A model generated the notes under the pieces. The model was not told the origin of the DNA and did not search any database. It saw nothing but the letters and a program-made list of their open reading frames with translations. DNA of 64,000 bases from Brachybacterium fresconis. Lineage in GTDB: Bacteria; Actinomycetota; Actinomycetes; Actinomycetales; Dermabacteraceae. Location of the stretch: the NCBI RefSeq assembly GCF_017876515.1, contig NZ_JAGIOC010000001.1:3410001-3474000 (forward strand). Direction: 5' to 3'. Below, piece after piece: positions 8,846 through 17,004 of this stretch. Numbering within the stretch: position 1 is the stretch's first letter; each line of letters opens with the position of its first letter. A program made the position numbers and the translations under genes.

Positions 8846-8868
8846 CTACTCCAAACTATTTAGAGTAG
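8846..8868. promoter_or_regulatory. AT-rich dyad before the AlbA_2 gene
   Basis: Perfect 6-bp arms CTACTC (8846-8851) and GAGTAG (8863-8868) enclose an AT-rich 11-nt spacer, and a further GAGTAG occurs at 8873-8878. It spans the ribosome site of the AlbA_2 gene. The AT content stands out against its surroundings. An autoregulatory operator or an mRNA hairpin over the ribosome site are both possible. Confidence 0.35.
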
Positions 8869-9266
8869 GTACGAGTAGTCCCGACATTGAGGTGCGGATC
8901 GAGGTCGCTCCACGAGCCGGGGGCGTTAGCCGTCGACCAGTCGATGACCTCGGCGTTCGTCAGACGGACCGGGTTGCTGGTGAGGACCTGCGGAGTCCCG
9001 TGGAACCAGGAGCCGTGCTTCCCTCGAGACGTCAGCTCGGAGATCCAGGCGAGGTTCCGCTCCGTGGTCTCGTGCAGCGCTTCAAAGGACGAGTGGTCCA
9101 GCGGAGTGGTCTCGGCGGGACCGATCGGATCGCCCGAGCGCGTCTGGTGGCGATCGAGGACGACGACCTCACCGAGGTCTTCCACGGGGATCGTCCAGAA
9201 TTCCTGCCTAGGAAGCTGCCGGTCGAGGGCTGTGCTCCACGCCGCGCGTATGGCGTGCGGGAGCAA
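8856..9266 (-). pseudogene. Hypothetical protein, probably 5'-disrupted
   Basis: I do not recognise the family. The frame encodes about 136 aa with natural-looking composition (for example VVVLDRHQTRSGDPIG and LAWISELTSRGKHGSWF) and ends 14 nt before the AlbA_2 start. Only a TTG is available as start, without a ribosome site. Upstream, protein-like sequence (PIPRLAVKCTKTAFLSPVAP) continues in a different frame and would join it if one C were removed near 9258-9265. I therefore read it as a frame-disrupted gene extending to about 9350. A genuine short TTG-initiated gene is the alternative. Confidence 0.45.
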
Positions 9267-9587
9267 CGGGGGAGAGGAAAGCGGTCTTCGTGCACTTCAC
9301 CGCCAGGCGCGGGATGGGCGTCGTGCGCAGACGCCGCCGCTCAGGGTGTCGTCGTCCTTCGCGATGGCGCGGTCGTACGCGGCGCGATCATGATCGCGCA
9401 ACGCGCTCAGCGGCAGGAGCTCGCTCGAGTCAGCGTTTGCGGGTGCGCATGTGGAACACGCAGCGTTCGAGATCCATGGCTGAAGACTCCCACAGGCGAC
9501 AGCGACAGCGGACGCGTGCCTTGCCGTGAGCAGGGGAGGGCGAGGAGCCGGATTCCTGAGCTCGTCGGGGACCGGACACCCACCGCG
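9267..9587. other. Non-coding or decayed stretch
   Basis: About 320 bp without a convincing intact gene. The first 90 bp hold the displaced upstream coding-like sequence described for the neighbouring hypothetical gene. A 15-codon minus-strand ATG frame at 9431-9478 (MDLERCVFHMRTRKR) looks protein-like but ends in a stop. Nothing else recognisable is seen. Confidence 0.4.
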
Positions 9588-9721
9588 TCACTCGAGGGAG
9601 GAGGCGGAGCGGCGACCCTCAGGAAGCGTCAGGTACTTGCGGTGCTCGAGCGTGCGCGATGCCACCGACAGCACACTGACCGCCATGATCAGGACTCCGA
9701 CGACCCGGTTCTGCGGACCAT
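9588..9721 (-). pseudogene. Small single-helix membrane protein, frameshifted near its start
   Basis: ATG 9721 has an excellent ribosome site (GAGGAGGTGGC) but its frame stops after 10 codons. In the frame displaced by one nucleotide, a plausible peptide of about 40 aa runs to the stop at 9588: a hydrophobic helix (VVGVLIMAVSVLSVASRTL) followed by EHRKYLTLPEGRR. One added base just after the start codon would join ribosome site and peptide. Alternatively translation begins at the internal ATG within LIMAV. It directly follows the carbonic anhydrase and could share its transcript. Function unknown. Confidence 0.4.
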
Positions 9722-9737
9722 GCCACCTCCTCGGCGC

Positions 9738-10400
9738 TCAGGCCCCGATGCTCAGCTGCCCCACCGAGGTGATCGGGGCGACCCGGCCCTTCTCGAGCTG
9801 GTACTGGCAGCCGACGATGCCGAGCTTCCCCTGGGCGACGGCGTCGCTGATCACCCGCGAGGAGCGCATGAGGGCGTGGATCGTCTCGTCCAGGTGACGC
9901 CGGCCGACGGCGTCCGCGTCGATCAGCTCCGGGTCGACGTACGGGGTGTCCTTGTGGGTGGCCAGCCACTCGCGCTGGACCGCGGGCTGGATCAGCTCGA
10001 GTTCGCGCCGGATCGCCGGGGTGACCTCGCTGGGCTCGGCGGTGGTCTGATCGATGGCCGCCTTCACGGCGCCGCAGGAGCCGTGGGCGAGCACCACGAT
10101 CACGGCGACACCGAGCTCGGCGACGGCGAACTCCATGGTCGCGGTGGTGTTCTCATTGGCGATCTGGCCGATGTTGCGCACCACGAACAGGTCGCCGAGA
10201 CCGCAGTCGAACAGGATCTCCGCGGCGACGCGGGAGTCCGAGCAGCCCAGGAAGGCGGCGTCGGGGGCCTGGTAGCCGGTCAGCTCGTGGCGGCGCGCCG
10301 CATCCTGCTCGGGATGGCGCAGCTCGCCCTCCATGAACCGCTCGTTGCCCTGCGCGAGAGCATCCCACGCCTCCTGCACTGTGACGCGGGGTGAGCTCAT
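9738..10400 (-). CDS. Beta-class carbonic anhydrase
   Basis: Zinc enzyme of 220 aa catalysing the reversible hydration of CO2 to bicarbonate in the cytoplasm. All class motifs are visible: CSDSR (Cys53, Asp55, Arg57), VRNIG (74-78) and HGSCG with the zinc ligands His106 and Cys109. Length and motif spacing are those of the bacterial beta class. ATG 10400 follows a GGAAGGA ribosome site. It is a single gene; the upstream gap contains a large palindromic element and a tandem repeat. Confidence 0.95.
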   Translation of the reverse strand: MSSPRVTVQEAWDALAQGNERFMEGELRHPEQDAARRHELTGYQAPDAAFLGCSDSRVAAEILFDCGLGDLFVVRNIGQIANENTTATMEFAVAELGVAVIVVLAHGSCGAVKAAIDQTTAEPSEVTPAIRRELELIQPAVQREWLATHKDTPYVDPELIDADAVGRRHLDETIHALMRSSRVISDAVAQGKLGIVGCQYQLEKGRVAPITSVGQLSIGA

Positions 10401-10566
10401 CGTCGACGTCCTTCCGGGATCTCGTTCGAGGGCGGGTCGGCAGCATGCCGTTCCCGGCCCGTGGCCGGTCAGGGCGGTGCCCGTGCCGGCCCTCGGCCGT
10501 CGGCAGAATACCCCTCGTGCGTCGCGGCGGCCGACGCGACGGGCCCGGACGAGACGAAGGGAGTGG

Positions 10567-10641
10567 TGCGAACTTTCGTCGCGTGGCGTGACCTGGACCG
10601 CTATATGGGCGTGAGGTCACGCTGAGCGACGAATGTTTGCA
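10567..10641 (+). repeat. 75-bp palindromic element, copy 1
   Basis: Arms 10567-10594 and 10614-10641 match at 23 of 28 positions when one is reversed, around a 19-bp centre containing TATATGGGC. The outer ends read TGCGAAC and GTTTGCA. A second 75-bp element with the same arms and orientation lies at 21311-21385. It sits between the carbonic anhydrase and helicase genes, both on the minus strand, and could form a long hairpin. Confidence 0.85.
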
Positions 10642-10728
10642 GGGCCGGGGCCGGGGCCAGGGCAAGAGCCAGGGCCGGGGCAAGAGCCAGGGCCGGGGCC
10701 AGAGCCAGGGCGGGGGCGGATCAGGGTG
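10642..10728. repeat. Imperfect tandem repeat, (GGGCCGGGGCAAGAGCCA)-like
   Basis: A run of purine-rich 6- and 18-bp units built from GGGCCGGGGC and AAGAGCCA directly abuts palindromic element copy 1. It is strongly G-skewed on the plus strand. No gene is apparent in it. Confidence 0.7.
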
Positions 10729-10743
10729 GTCCTGGTTCCACCG

Positions 10744-13056
10744 TCAGCCCCTGCTGTCCACCCAGGCCAGGAACTCCTCGGCGTCCAGCACGGGCTTGCC
10801 CCAGGCGGCGGCGTTCTTGGCCTTGCGGGACTGGGTGCCGCGCTCGGCGACCACGAGCACGTCAGTCCGGGTCTTGGTGACGTTCTGGACCGGGGACAGG
10901 CCGTGCTTCGTGGCCAGGCGCTGCATGCGCTCGCGGTCGAGGAAGCCGTGCTCGGGGTGGACCACCTCGCCGGTGAAGCAGACCCGCGCACCGGGGGTGA
11001 GGACGTCGGCCGCCGTGGGCGGACCGTCGAGCTCGAGGTCCTCGGGCAGCACCTGGACCCCGAAGTGCGCCTCGGCCGCGCGCAGACGGTCGACGACCTC
11101 CTGGTCCGGGGCGAGCACCCGCTCCCAGGCCGCCCCGAGCGACTCGGCGAGCACCTGGGCCGGGTCGTCCTCGGCCGAGAGGTTCCCGCCGACGACGAAC
11201 CCTTCGGGGCCTGCGGCCCCCGCCTCGCCGCTGGTGCGGGCCAGCAGATAGCCGGTCCCGCGGGTCAGCTGCGGGAAGCTCGTCCCACCGTGGCCGGTCC
11301 AGACATTCTCATCCCGCAGCCGGCGCACGATCTCCGCGGTGGTGCGGGCGCGCTCGAGCGCGCTGGACGCTCGCAGCCCCGCGCGGTCCTCGGCCGTCAG
11401 GGACCGGGAGGGAAGCTCGATCCCGAGCGGCATCGGCTCGACCGTCCCGCCCCGCTTGAGCTCGAAGTCGATCCAGGCCAGCTGCTCGTCGATGCGCGCG
11501 CCGACCGGGAGACGCCCGGCGAGCAGGGGCGCGAGCGCGGCCCAGGCTTCCCCCAGCAGCGGAGCCAGCTGCACGTCGCGGGTGGTCAGGGCGTACTCGG
11601 TGCGGGCGGCGAACAGGTCGCTGGTGGGGTTCACGACGGTGGTCGCCTCGTCGCCGTCGTCGGTGACCACGGCGATCTCCACCGGCCGGGGACGGTACTT
11701 GTCGCCGACATTGCCCACGGTCAGCGCCGCGAGGTACACCTCGCCGAGGGTCTCGGAGGGCTCGGCCGAGGCCGCCAGGAAGCGCCGCACCCGCACGTCG
11801 GACTTCAGATCCCGTGGAAGCACGTCGCGGCGCAGCACCAGCCCCTCCAGGCTCGTGCAGCGCGAGAGCGCCACGTACAGCTGGCCGTTGGCGAAGGTGC
11901 CGCCGGTGAGGTCCACGACGACGCGGTCGAGGGTCTGGCCCTGGGACTTGTGGATGGTGATCGCCCAGGCCAGCTTCATCGGCAGCTGGGTGAAGGTGCC
12001 GACCACCTGGTGGACGAGCTCCCCGCCCTGAGCCTCCGGACGGGTGATGTCCCAGGTGTGCTCGCGCACCTGCTCGAGCCGCCCGTCGCGCAGCTGCACC
12101 TGGACGACGGGCCCCTCGGCGTCCTGGCCGATCGCGGTGACGCGCCCCAGGGTGCCGTTGACCCAGCGGTCCAGCGGGTCGTTGCTGAGCATCATCACCT
12201 GCGCGCCGACGGCGAGTCCCAGCTGGGTGTCGGTGGGCTTCTCGAAGCCGTCCAGCTCCCCGCTGATCTGCGCGGTGAAGGTCTGCGGCGGGTCCGGGAG
12301 GCGCTCGAGCATCTGTCGGTTGCGGGAGGTGACGATGCGGTTGGTGGTCGCCAGCGTCAGCCAGAACTCGTCCATGGGCGGCTCGAAGTCGCGGTCGGTG
12401 CGGGCATTGAGCTCGGCGCGGGCGTCCTCCAGCAGCGTGCCCTCGCGCACGGCGTTCAGCAGGTGCACCAGGCGGTCATCGCCGATCTGGCGGAACACCG
12501 TGGACAGCTCGACGACCGCGAAATCTTCCCGGGTGAAGGAGCGGGCGGAGAAGAAGAACGGGGTGCCGTAGCGCTGCTCGAGGTGCGTGGCCTCGCTGTC
12601 GTGGACCACCGGCGGCAGCTGGTACAGGTCGCCGACCAGCACCAGCTGCACGCCGCCGAAGGCCTCGCCGGGTCGAGGGCCGAAGCGCTCCAGCGCCGCG
12701 GCCAGAGCGTCGAACAGGTCGGCCCGCATCATCGAGGCTTCGTCGATGATCAGGATCTCCAGCTCGCCCAGCGCTGCGGCGAAGCGCCCCGGGTAGTAGC
12801 GGGCCGAGCGCACCTGCTCCTCGGTGATGCCGACGGGGAAGGAGAACAGGCGGTGGATGGTGTATCCGTCCACGTTCAGTGCGGCGATGCCGGTGGGTGC
12901 CACCGTCAGCGCGGTCCGATCCGTCGTCTCCAGGAAGTGGCGGATCAGGGTCGACTTGCCGGTGCCGGCGCGGCCGGTGAGGAAGAGGTGGTCACCGGCG
13001 CGGAGCGCGTCCAGGGCGTGCTGGAAGTCCTCGGTGATCGTGATCGGGGCGGGCAT
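10744..13056 (-). CDS. PIF1-like superfamily 1B DNA helicase with C-terminal BRCT domain
   Basis: ATP-dependent 5'-3' helicase of 770 aa. Walker A is GRAGTGKST (residues 28-36) and the DEAD-box-equivalent is IIDEASM. The C-terminal RecA-like part contains a UvrD_C_2-like segment (AITIHKSQGQTLDRVVV, then VALSRCTSLEG). After a linker of about 200 residues, the last 85 residues form a BRCT domain (ARVCFTGEV, then KHGLSPVQNVTKTRTDVLV and a conserved W near the end), a module for binding phosphopeptides or DNA ends in repair. The combination suggests replication or repair work at structured DNA. ATG 13056 follows GACAAT by 6 nt, possibly leaderless. Monocistronic. Confidence 0.87.
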   Translation of the reverse strand: MPAPITITEDFQHALDALRAGDHLFLTGRAGTGKSTLIRHFLETTDRTALTVAPTGIAALNVDGYTIHRLFSFPVGITEEQVRSARYYPGRFAAALGELEILIIDEASMMRADLFDALAAALERFGPRPGEAFGGVQLVLVGDLYQLPPVVHDSEATHLEQRYGTPFFFSARSFTREDFAVVELSTVFRQIGDDRLVHLLNAVREGTLLEDARAELNARTDRDFEPPMDEFWLTLATTNRIVTSRNRQMLERLPDPPQTFTAQISGELDGFEKPTDTQLGLAVGAQVMMLSNDPLDRWVNGTLGRVTAIGQDAEGPVVQVQLRDGRLEQVREHTWDITRPEAQGGELVHQVVGTFTQLPMKLAWAITIHKSQGQTLDRVVVDLTGGTFANGQLYVALSRCTSLEGLVLRRDVLPRDLKSDVRVRRFLAASAEPSETLGEVYLAALTVGNVGDKYRPRPVEIAVVTDDGDEATTVVNPTSDLFAARTEYALTTRDVQLAPLLGEAWAALAPLLAGRLPVGARIDEQLAWIDFELKRGGTVEPMPLGIELPSRSLTAEDRAGLRASSALERARTTAEIVRRLRDENVWTGHGGTSFPQLTRGTGYLLARTSGEAGAAGPEGFVVGGNLSAEDDPAQVLAESLGAAWERVLAPDQEVVDRLRAAEAHFGVQVLPEDLELDGPPTAADVLTPGARVCFTGEVVHPEHGFLDRERMQRLATKHGLSPVQNVTKTRTDVLVVAERGTQSRKAKNAAAWGKPVLDAEEFLAWVDSRG

Positions 13057-13169
13057 GGGGTGATTGTCCCGCACCGGAGCCGGCTCCGGTGCGGTCAGTC
13101 GCCGACGCTCGCCGGTGGTGGCGCGCAGACCACCCGGTGAAAGCATCAGTGCTATCGAAGGAGGTCGGC

Positions 13170-13412
13170 ATGGCATCGATCGTTGTCCGCAATGTGGACC
13201 CTGAGGTGAAGGAATTCCTCGTGGCCCGAGCGGCAGAGCACGGCCGCTCGATGGAGGCCGAGGTGCGGGACGTGCTGGCTCGCGCCGCGCGACGGCCCCG
13301 TCACCGGAACATCGCACTGGCCCTTCGCGGAGCAGCGGAGAGCGCCGGGGTCATCGAGGACCTCCCCATCCCGGAGCGCGTCGACGACGCCCGTCTCGCG
13401 GAGTTCGAGTGA
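13170..13412 (+). CDS. FitA/VapB-type ribbon-helix-helix antitoxin (orphan)
   Basis: DNA-binding antitoxin of 80 aa. Residues 3-10 (SIVVRNVD) form the RHH strand, followed by VKEFLVARAAEHGRS and the FitA-type MEAEVRDVL helix; the acidic C-terminus would wrap a PIN toxin. A GGAGG ribosome site precedes the ATG. Family members autorepress the toxin operon and neutralise a VapC/FitB ribonuclease. Here the toxin frame that overlaps its stop is broken after about 11 residues (see 13409), so this antitoxin is probably an orphan. Confidence 0.85.
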   Translation: MASIVVRNVDPEVKEFLVARAAEHGRSMEAEVRDVLARAARRPRHRNIALALRGAAESAGVIEDLPIPERVDDARLAEFE

Positions 13413-13441
13413 TCGTCCTCGATACGACCGTCGTCTCCGGC
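13409..13441 (+). pseudogene. N-terminal stub of a PIN-domain (VapC/FitB) toxin
   Basis: A GTG overlapping the antitoxin stop (GTGA, the usual vapBC coupling) opens a frame beginning VIVLDTTVVSG, the canonical first strand and first catalytic Asp of PIN toxins. Similarity then ends; the frame runs into unrelated sequence and stops at 13495, inside the 3' end of the opposite-strand monooxygenase. About 120 residues, including the other acidic residues, are missing. Confidence 0.7.
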
Positions 13442-13464
13442 CAGGGAACAGCCTCGGGCGGTGC

Positions 13465-14823
13465 TCACCGCCGGCGCGCCCACCCCATCGAGTAGGTCCA
13501 CGCCATCACGTGCCGCAGCGGCGTGCGCAGGGCGAAGCTCACGCCGAGCGACCGTGCGGCGGCGAGCGGTCCGGGCAGCGGACGCCCGAGGGCCGTGTTC
13601 GCGTGGCCGAGGAGGCCGGCCACCCGGGCCCGTCGGCGACAGACCCGCTCGAGGCGCCGCCACGACGGGTCCGTATCCAGCGGGCCGCGCGACGCTCGTC
13701 CGCTCGCCGTGCCCCGCACCATGCGCGCCAGGAGCGGCGCGGCGTCGAGGGCGTCCAGCCAGCCCAGAGTGATGCCCTGACCGCCGATGGGGCTGATCTC
13801 GTGGGCGGCATCGCCCAGCAGCACGCACCGGGTCGTGACCAGGCTCTGGGCCGTGCGGCGGCGCACCGAGAACACGCTGATCATGCTGGTCGTCGCCGGA
13901 TCGAGCCGCACCCCGATGCGCTCGCGGATCGCCCGGGTCAGCACCTCGGGGTCGGGCTCTGCGAGATCGCCTCGACCGGTGTGGGCCACCCAGCGTCGTC
14001 GTGCGCCCGGCAGGGGGAAGGACTCCACGACGCCGTCCGGCTCGAGGTGGATGAGGGCGTCGCGGTCGGTGCCGACTCCGCGGGGGTCGGTGCCTTCTGC
14101 GCTGATGCCCCCGGTGCCGGTGCCGGTGCCGGTGCCGGTGCTGGTGCTGGTGCCGGGGCCGTTATCGCCGATGCCCTCGGCGCCCGCGCTGTCGGGGTCG
14201 GCGAGGTCGCCCATGAGGTAGGTGTCGCGATGTTCGGCTCCGGTGGTGCCGATGCCGAGCAGCTCACGGACCGTGGAGCGGGATCCGTCGGCGGCGACGG
14301 CCACGCGGGCATGGAGACGGAGGGTGTCCGTCGAGGGTCCCGTCTCCGCGACCTCTCCGGTCGCTCTCGCGGTCACCTCGACCCCGTCGGCCCTCTCCCG
14401 CAGCGCCGTCACCTCCCAGCCGCGGCGCAGCGCTCCGGGCGCCGACGCGTTCAGGCGCTCGGCGAGCATCGCCTCGGTGCGGCTCTGCGGCAGCGCCAGC
14501 ACATAGGGTCGGCCCAGCCAGGCCCGTGCGAAGCGCAGCCGGCCCAGCTCCCGGCCCCGGCTGCGCGCTCGACCACAGCGGATCCGTGCCCCGGCCCGGG
14601 CGGCGGCGCGTTCCAGGCCCACCTCGCGCAGTGCGCGGAGCGCCGGCGGGTGCAGCCCGATCGCGCGCGAGTGCTCGGCGGGGGCGGTGCGACGCTCCAT
14701 GACGAGGACATCGACGCCGCGCCGCGCCAGCAGCGCGGCGAGGAACAGCCCCGTCGGCCCGCCGCCGACGATCAGCACCTCACAGCGAACGTCGACCTCG
14801 GGGCCGGGAGCCGGCACGGTCAC
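13465..14823 (-). CDS. FAD-dependent aromatic hydroxylase/monooxygenase of the type III PKS operon
   Basis: Class A flavoprotein monooxygenase of 452 aa. GGGPTG (residues 20-25) binds FAD ADP and GDAAHEISPIGGQG (337-350) contacts FAD ribityl and substrate. Residues 225-238 are a low-complexity Thr/Ser-Gly run in a loop, encoded by a GGTGCC-type repeat at about 14107-14160. The GTG start overlaps the methyltransferase stop (GTGA), so it is the third gene of an operon with a type III PKS and a methyltransferase. By analogy with SrsC of Streptomyces it may hydroxylate a polyketide-derived phenol toward a quinone; the substrate is inferred from context only. Confidence 0.87.
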   Translation of the reverse strand: MTVPAPGPEVDVRCEVLIVGGGPTGLFLAALLARRGVDVLVMERRTAPAEHSRAIGLHPPALRALREVGLERAAARAGARIRCGRARSRGRELGRLRFARAWLGRPYVLALPQSRTEAMLAERLNASAPGALRRGWEVTALRERADGVEVTARATGEVAETGPSTDTLRLHARVAVAADGSRSTVRELLGIGTTGAEHRDTYLMGDLADPDSAGAEGIGDNGPGTSTSTGTGTGTGTGGISAEGTDPRGVGTDRDALIHLEPDGVVESFPLPGARRRWVAHTGRGDLAEPDPEVLTRAIRERIGVRLDPATTSMISVFSVRRRTAQSLVTTRCVLLGDAAHEISPIGGQGITLGWLDALDAAPLLARMVRGTASGRASRGPLDTDPSWRRLERVCRRRARVAGLLGHANTALGRPLPGPLAAARSLGVSFALRTPLRHVMAWTYSMGWARRR

Positions 14824-15524
14824 GGCGTTCCGGTGCCGTGGGTGAGCAGGAGCCGCCAGCGCCCGGTCGCCGTCACCTCCCAGTCCTCCGGCACGAGGGG
14901 GCGCAGCTCGTCGGCCGTATAGCTGCGGCGGATCGAGGTGAGCCCGTCCTCCCGGATGTAGGAGCCGCGGAAGAGCGGCCAGGTGCCCACGGAGAACAGG
15001 GCATAGCCGAGGCGACCCCGCTGGATGTCGCTGTGGACCGCGGCGGTGCGGGCGAGGCGCCGGGAATCGGCCAGCAGGGCCTGCAGCTCGTCGGCGGTGA
15101 GGTGGTGGAGCAGGTGGTTGGAGACGACCAGGTCGAAGCGCTCGCCCTCGGCCACCAGCTCGCTGGAGAGCGCCCGACGGAACTGCACTCCCGCGACGGG
15201 CGGTTGCCGTCGCGCCCAGGCATGCGCCCGCGGATCCGGATCGATGCCCGTCAGGCGCAGGTCGAGGCCATCGCGATGGGCCCACCGGGCCAGCGCCCGG
15301 ACGAGGTCCCCGCCGCCGCTGCCGACGTCCAGCACCGTGGTCGGCCCGTCGCGGCGCAGGTGGGGTCGCAGCTGGTGGCGGTAGGTGGCCCGCCAGTCGG
15401 CGACCACGGCGTTGACCAGACGGAACTGGGCGTAGGTGCGCTCGAGCATCGCCGGGTCGCAGTCGGGATCGTCCATCTGCTCCGTGGCGCGCTCGTCCCG
15501 TGCGAGAAGGGACGGCAGGATCAC
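14820..15524 (-). CDS. Class I SAM-dependent methyltransferase of the type III PKS operon
   Basis: Cytoplasmic methyltransferase of 234 aa with motif I VLDVGSGGGD at residues 64-73, the acidic end of beta2 in LTGIDPDP, and DLVVSNHLLHHL as motif IV-like. It starts at a GTG overlapping the PKS stop (GTGA) and overlaps the monooxygenase start at its own end, making all three genes translationally coupled. Likely role is O- or C-methylation of the PKS product. The analogous srs cluster uses a different, isoprenylcysteine-type methyltransferase, so the chemistry may differ. Confidence 0.85.
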   Translation of the reverse strand: MILPSLLARDERATEQMDDPDCDPAMLERTYAQFRLVNAVVADWRATYRHQLRPHLRRDGPTTVLDVGSGGGDLVRALARWAHRDGLDLRLTGIDPDPRAHAWARRQPPVAGVQFRRALSSELVAEGERFDLVVSNHLLHHLTADELQALLADSRRLARTAAVHSDIQRGRLGYALFSVGTWPLFRGSYIREDGLTSIRRSYTADELRPLVPEDWEVTATGRWRLLLTHGTGTP

Positions 15525-16678
15525 GGGCGCTCCGCGGGCTCGTCGACGGGCGCGCCGATCGTGGTCAGCAGCGCCGTCTCCACCGTCAGACCGGGGCCGA
15601 AGGCCATCGAGCACACGCGCTCCTCCGTGCCGGGAGTCGCCTCGCGCAGGATCTCGGCCAGCACGAACATCACGGTCGCGCTGGACATGTTGCCGAAGTC
15701 CCGCAGCGTCTGCCGGGCGGGGACGAGCTGGGCCTCGGTCAGCTCCAGCTTCGCCTCGACCTTGTCCAGGATGCTGCGGCCGCCGGGGTGGATCGCCCAG
15801 TGCTCGATGTCGCGATAGGGGAGCGCCTCGAGCGACGGGTCGTGGGCGAGCAGCGGGACCAGGGCGCCGGTGATGTGTTCATCGATGATGTGGGGGACGT
15901 AGGTGCCCAGGACCATCTCGAAGCCGTGGTCGCCGATGTTCCAGGCCATCGCCTCCTCGCCCACCGGGGTCAGCACGGTCTCGAAGTGGTCCAGCCGCAG
16001 CAGCGGGGTGCTCGCGGGCAGGTCGCGCCCGGTGACGATCGCGGCGGCGGCGCCGTCGGCGAACAGGGAGGAGCCGACGATGGTGTCGGGGTCGTTGGAG
16101 GTGCGCACGTGCAGGGTGCACAGCTCGACGGTGGCCACCAGCACCACGGCCTCGGGGTCGGCTCGGCAGATGGTCTGAGCCTGGCGCAGGGCGGGCAGCG
16201 CGGCGTAGCAGCCCATGAACCCCAGGTGGTAGCGCTGCACCGAGGGGTTCAGGCCGAGGGCGCGGACGATCCGGTAGTCCGGGCCGGGGGCGAAGAAGCC
16301 GGTGCAGGAGACGGTGATGACGTGGGTGACGTCCGCGGCCTCGATCCCCTCGGCGGCCGTCAGCGCCTGGTCGGCGACGCGGGTGTAGAGCTCGGAGGCC
16401 TCCCGCGTGAAGACCTCGTTGCGGGCGCCGGTGGTGGGGTTCAGGAAGCGGCCGGTCCCGGCCTCGAAGAACACCGGGTCGCCCTCCTCGGGCGGGCCGT
16501 CCCACTCATCCAGGGCGCTGTAGCGGCGCTCGATGCCGGAGGAGTTGAACGAGGTGGAGACCAGGCGCTGGCCCAGGCGGGTGAGATCGGGCTGGGCGGC
16601 GAAGACATCGCGGACGTCCTCCTGCGCCAGCTCCGTGGCAGGGACTGCGACTTCCAGGGACCGAAGGGTGACCGTCAT
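15521..16678 (-). CDS. Type III polyketide synthase (chalcone/stilbene synthase superfamily)
   Basis: Homodimeric ketosynthase of 385 aa that extends an acyl-CoA starter with malonyl-CoA and cyclises the product to a resorcinol, pyrone or naphthalene. The triad is complete: Cys125 in SCTGFFAPGPD, His297 in AIHPGG and Asn330 in FGNMSSAT. The family C-terminal AFGPGLTVE is at 359-367. First gene of the PKS-methyltransferase-hydroxylase operon. ATG 16678 is preceded by GACAAT and 5 nt, possibly a leaderless start. Starter length and product type cannot be read from sequence alone; an alkylresorcinol or alkylpyrone lipid is the likeliest guess. Confidence 0.93.
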   Translation of the reverse strand: MTVTLRSLEVAVPATELAQEDVRDVFAAQPDLTRLGQRLVSTSFNSSGIERRYSALDEWDGPPEEGDPVFFEAGTGRFLNPTTGARNEVFTREASELYTRVADQALTAAEGIEAADVTHVITVSCTGFFAPGPDYRIVRALGLNPSVQRYHLGFMGCYAALPALRQAQTICRADPEAVVLVATVELCTLHVRTSNDPDTIVGSSLFADGAAAAIVTGRDLPASTPLLRLDHFETVLTPVGEEAMAWNIGDHGFEMVLGTYVPHIIDEHITGALVPLLAHDPSLEALPYRDIEHWAIHPGGRSILDKVEAKLELTEAQLVPARQTLRDFGNMSSATVMFVLAEILREATPGTEERVCSMAFGPGLTVETALLTTIGAPVDEPAERP

Positions 16679-16936
16679 GGTTCATTGTCGGGACGGACGC
16701 GCCATGGGGACAAGCCTTGCCGGTGGGGCGGGCCCGGCGCGGGAGCGCCGAAGGCCGACGGACCTGGCGGTCGGGGCGTGATCTCCGGGCGACGGGCCGG
16801 ATTGTCCGGGCATGGACCGTGCGGTTGGCGGGACGAAGACGCCATCGCCTCCCGGATCGTTCGGCAGGGGATCGGCAGGGGAAGGGGCCGACGGAAGAGC
16901 GAGTCCCGTCAGCTCGGCCGCGTCCTCCGCTTGGCC
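16679..16936. other. Intergenic stretch without recognised gene
   Basis: Together with the following repeat this is a 320-bp gap between the PKS start and the amidase end. Apart from the leaderless-type GACAAT next to the PKS start and a degenerate repeat copy at 16920-16936, I see nothing in it. Confidence 0.5.
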
Positions 16937-17004
16937 GTGTGTTCCGATCCGCTGTGTGTTCCGATCCGCTGTGTGTTCCGCTCGGCCGTGTGCTCCGCTC
17001 AGCG
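16937..17004. repeat. 17-bp tandem repeat, 4 copies plus one degenerate
   Basis: Units start at 16937, 16954, 16971 and 16988, with consensus GTGTGTTCCGATCCGCT. A degenerate copy precedes at 16920. The last unit overlaps the amidase stop codon (16999-17001), so the array is at the 3' end of that gene. Confidence 0.8.

Noticed and set aside
9431-9478. Fifteen-codon peptide MDLERCVFHMRTRKR as a gene
   Set aside because: Protein-like and ATG-initiated, but too short, without a clear ribosome site and inside a decayed stretch; mentioned only as part of that region.
10633-13140. Long plus-strand frame antisense to the helicase
   Set aside because: Composition is Gly/Arg/Val/His-rich shadow sequence, and the opposite strand encodes clear helicase and BRCT motifs.
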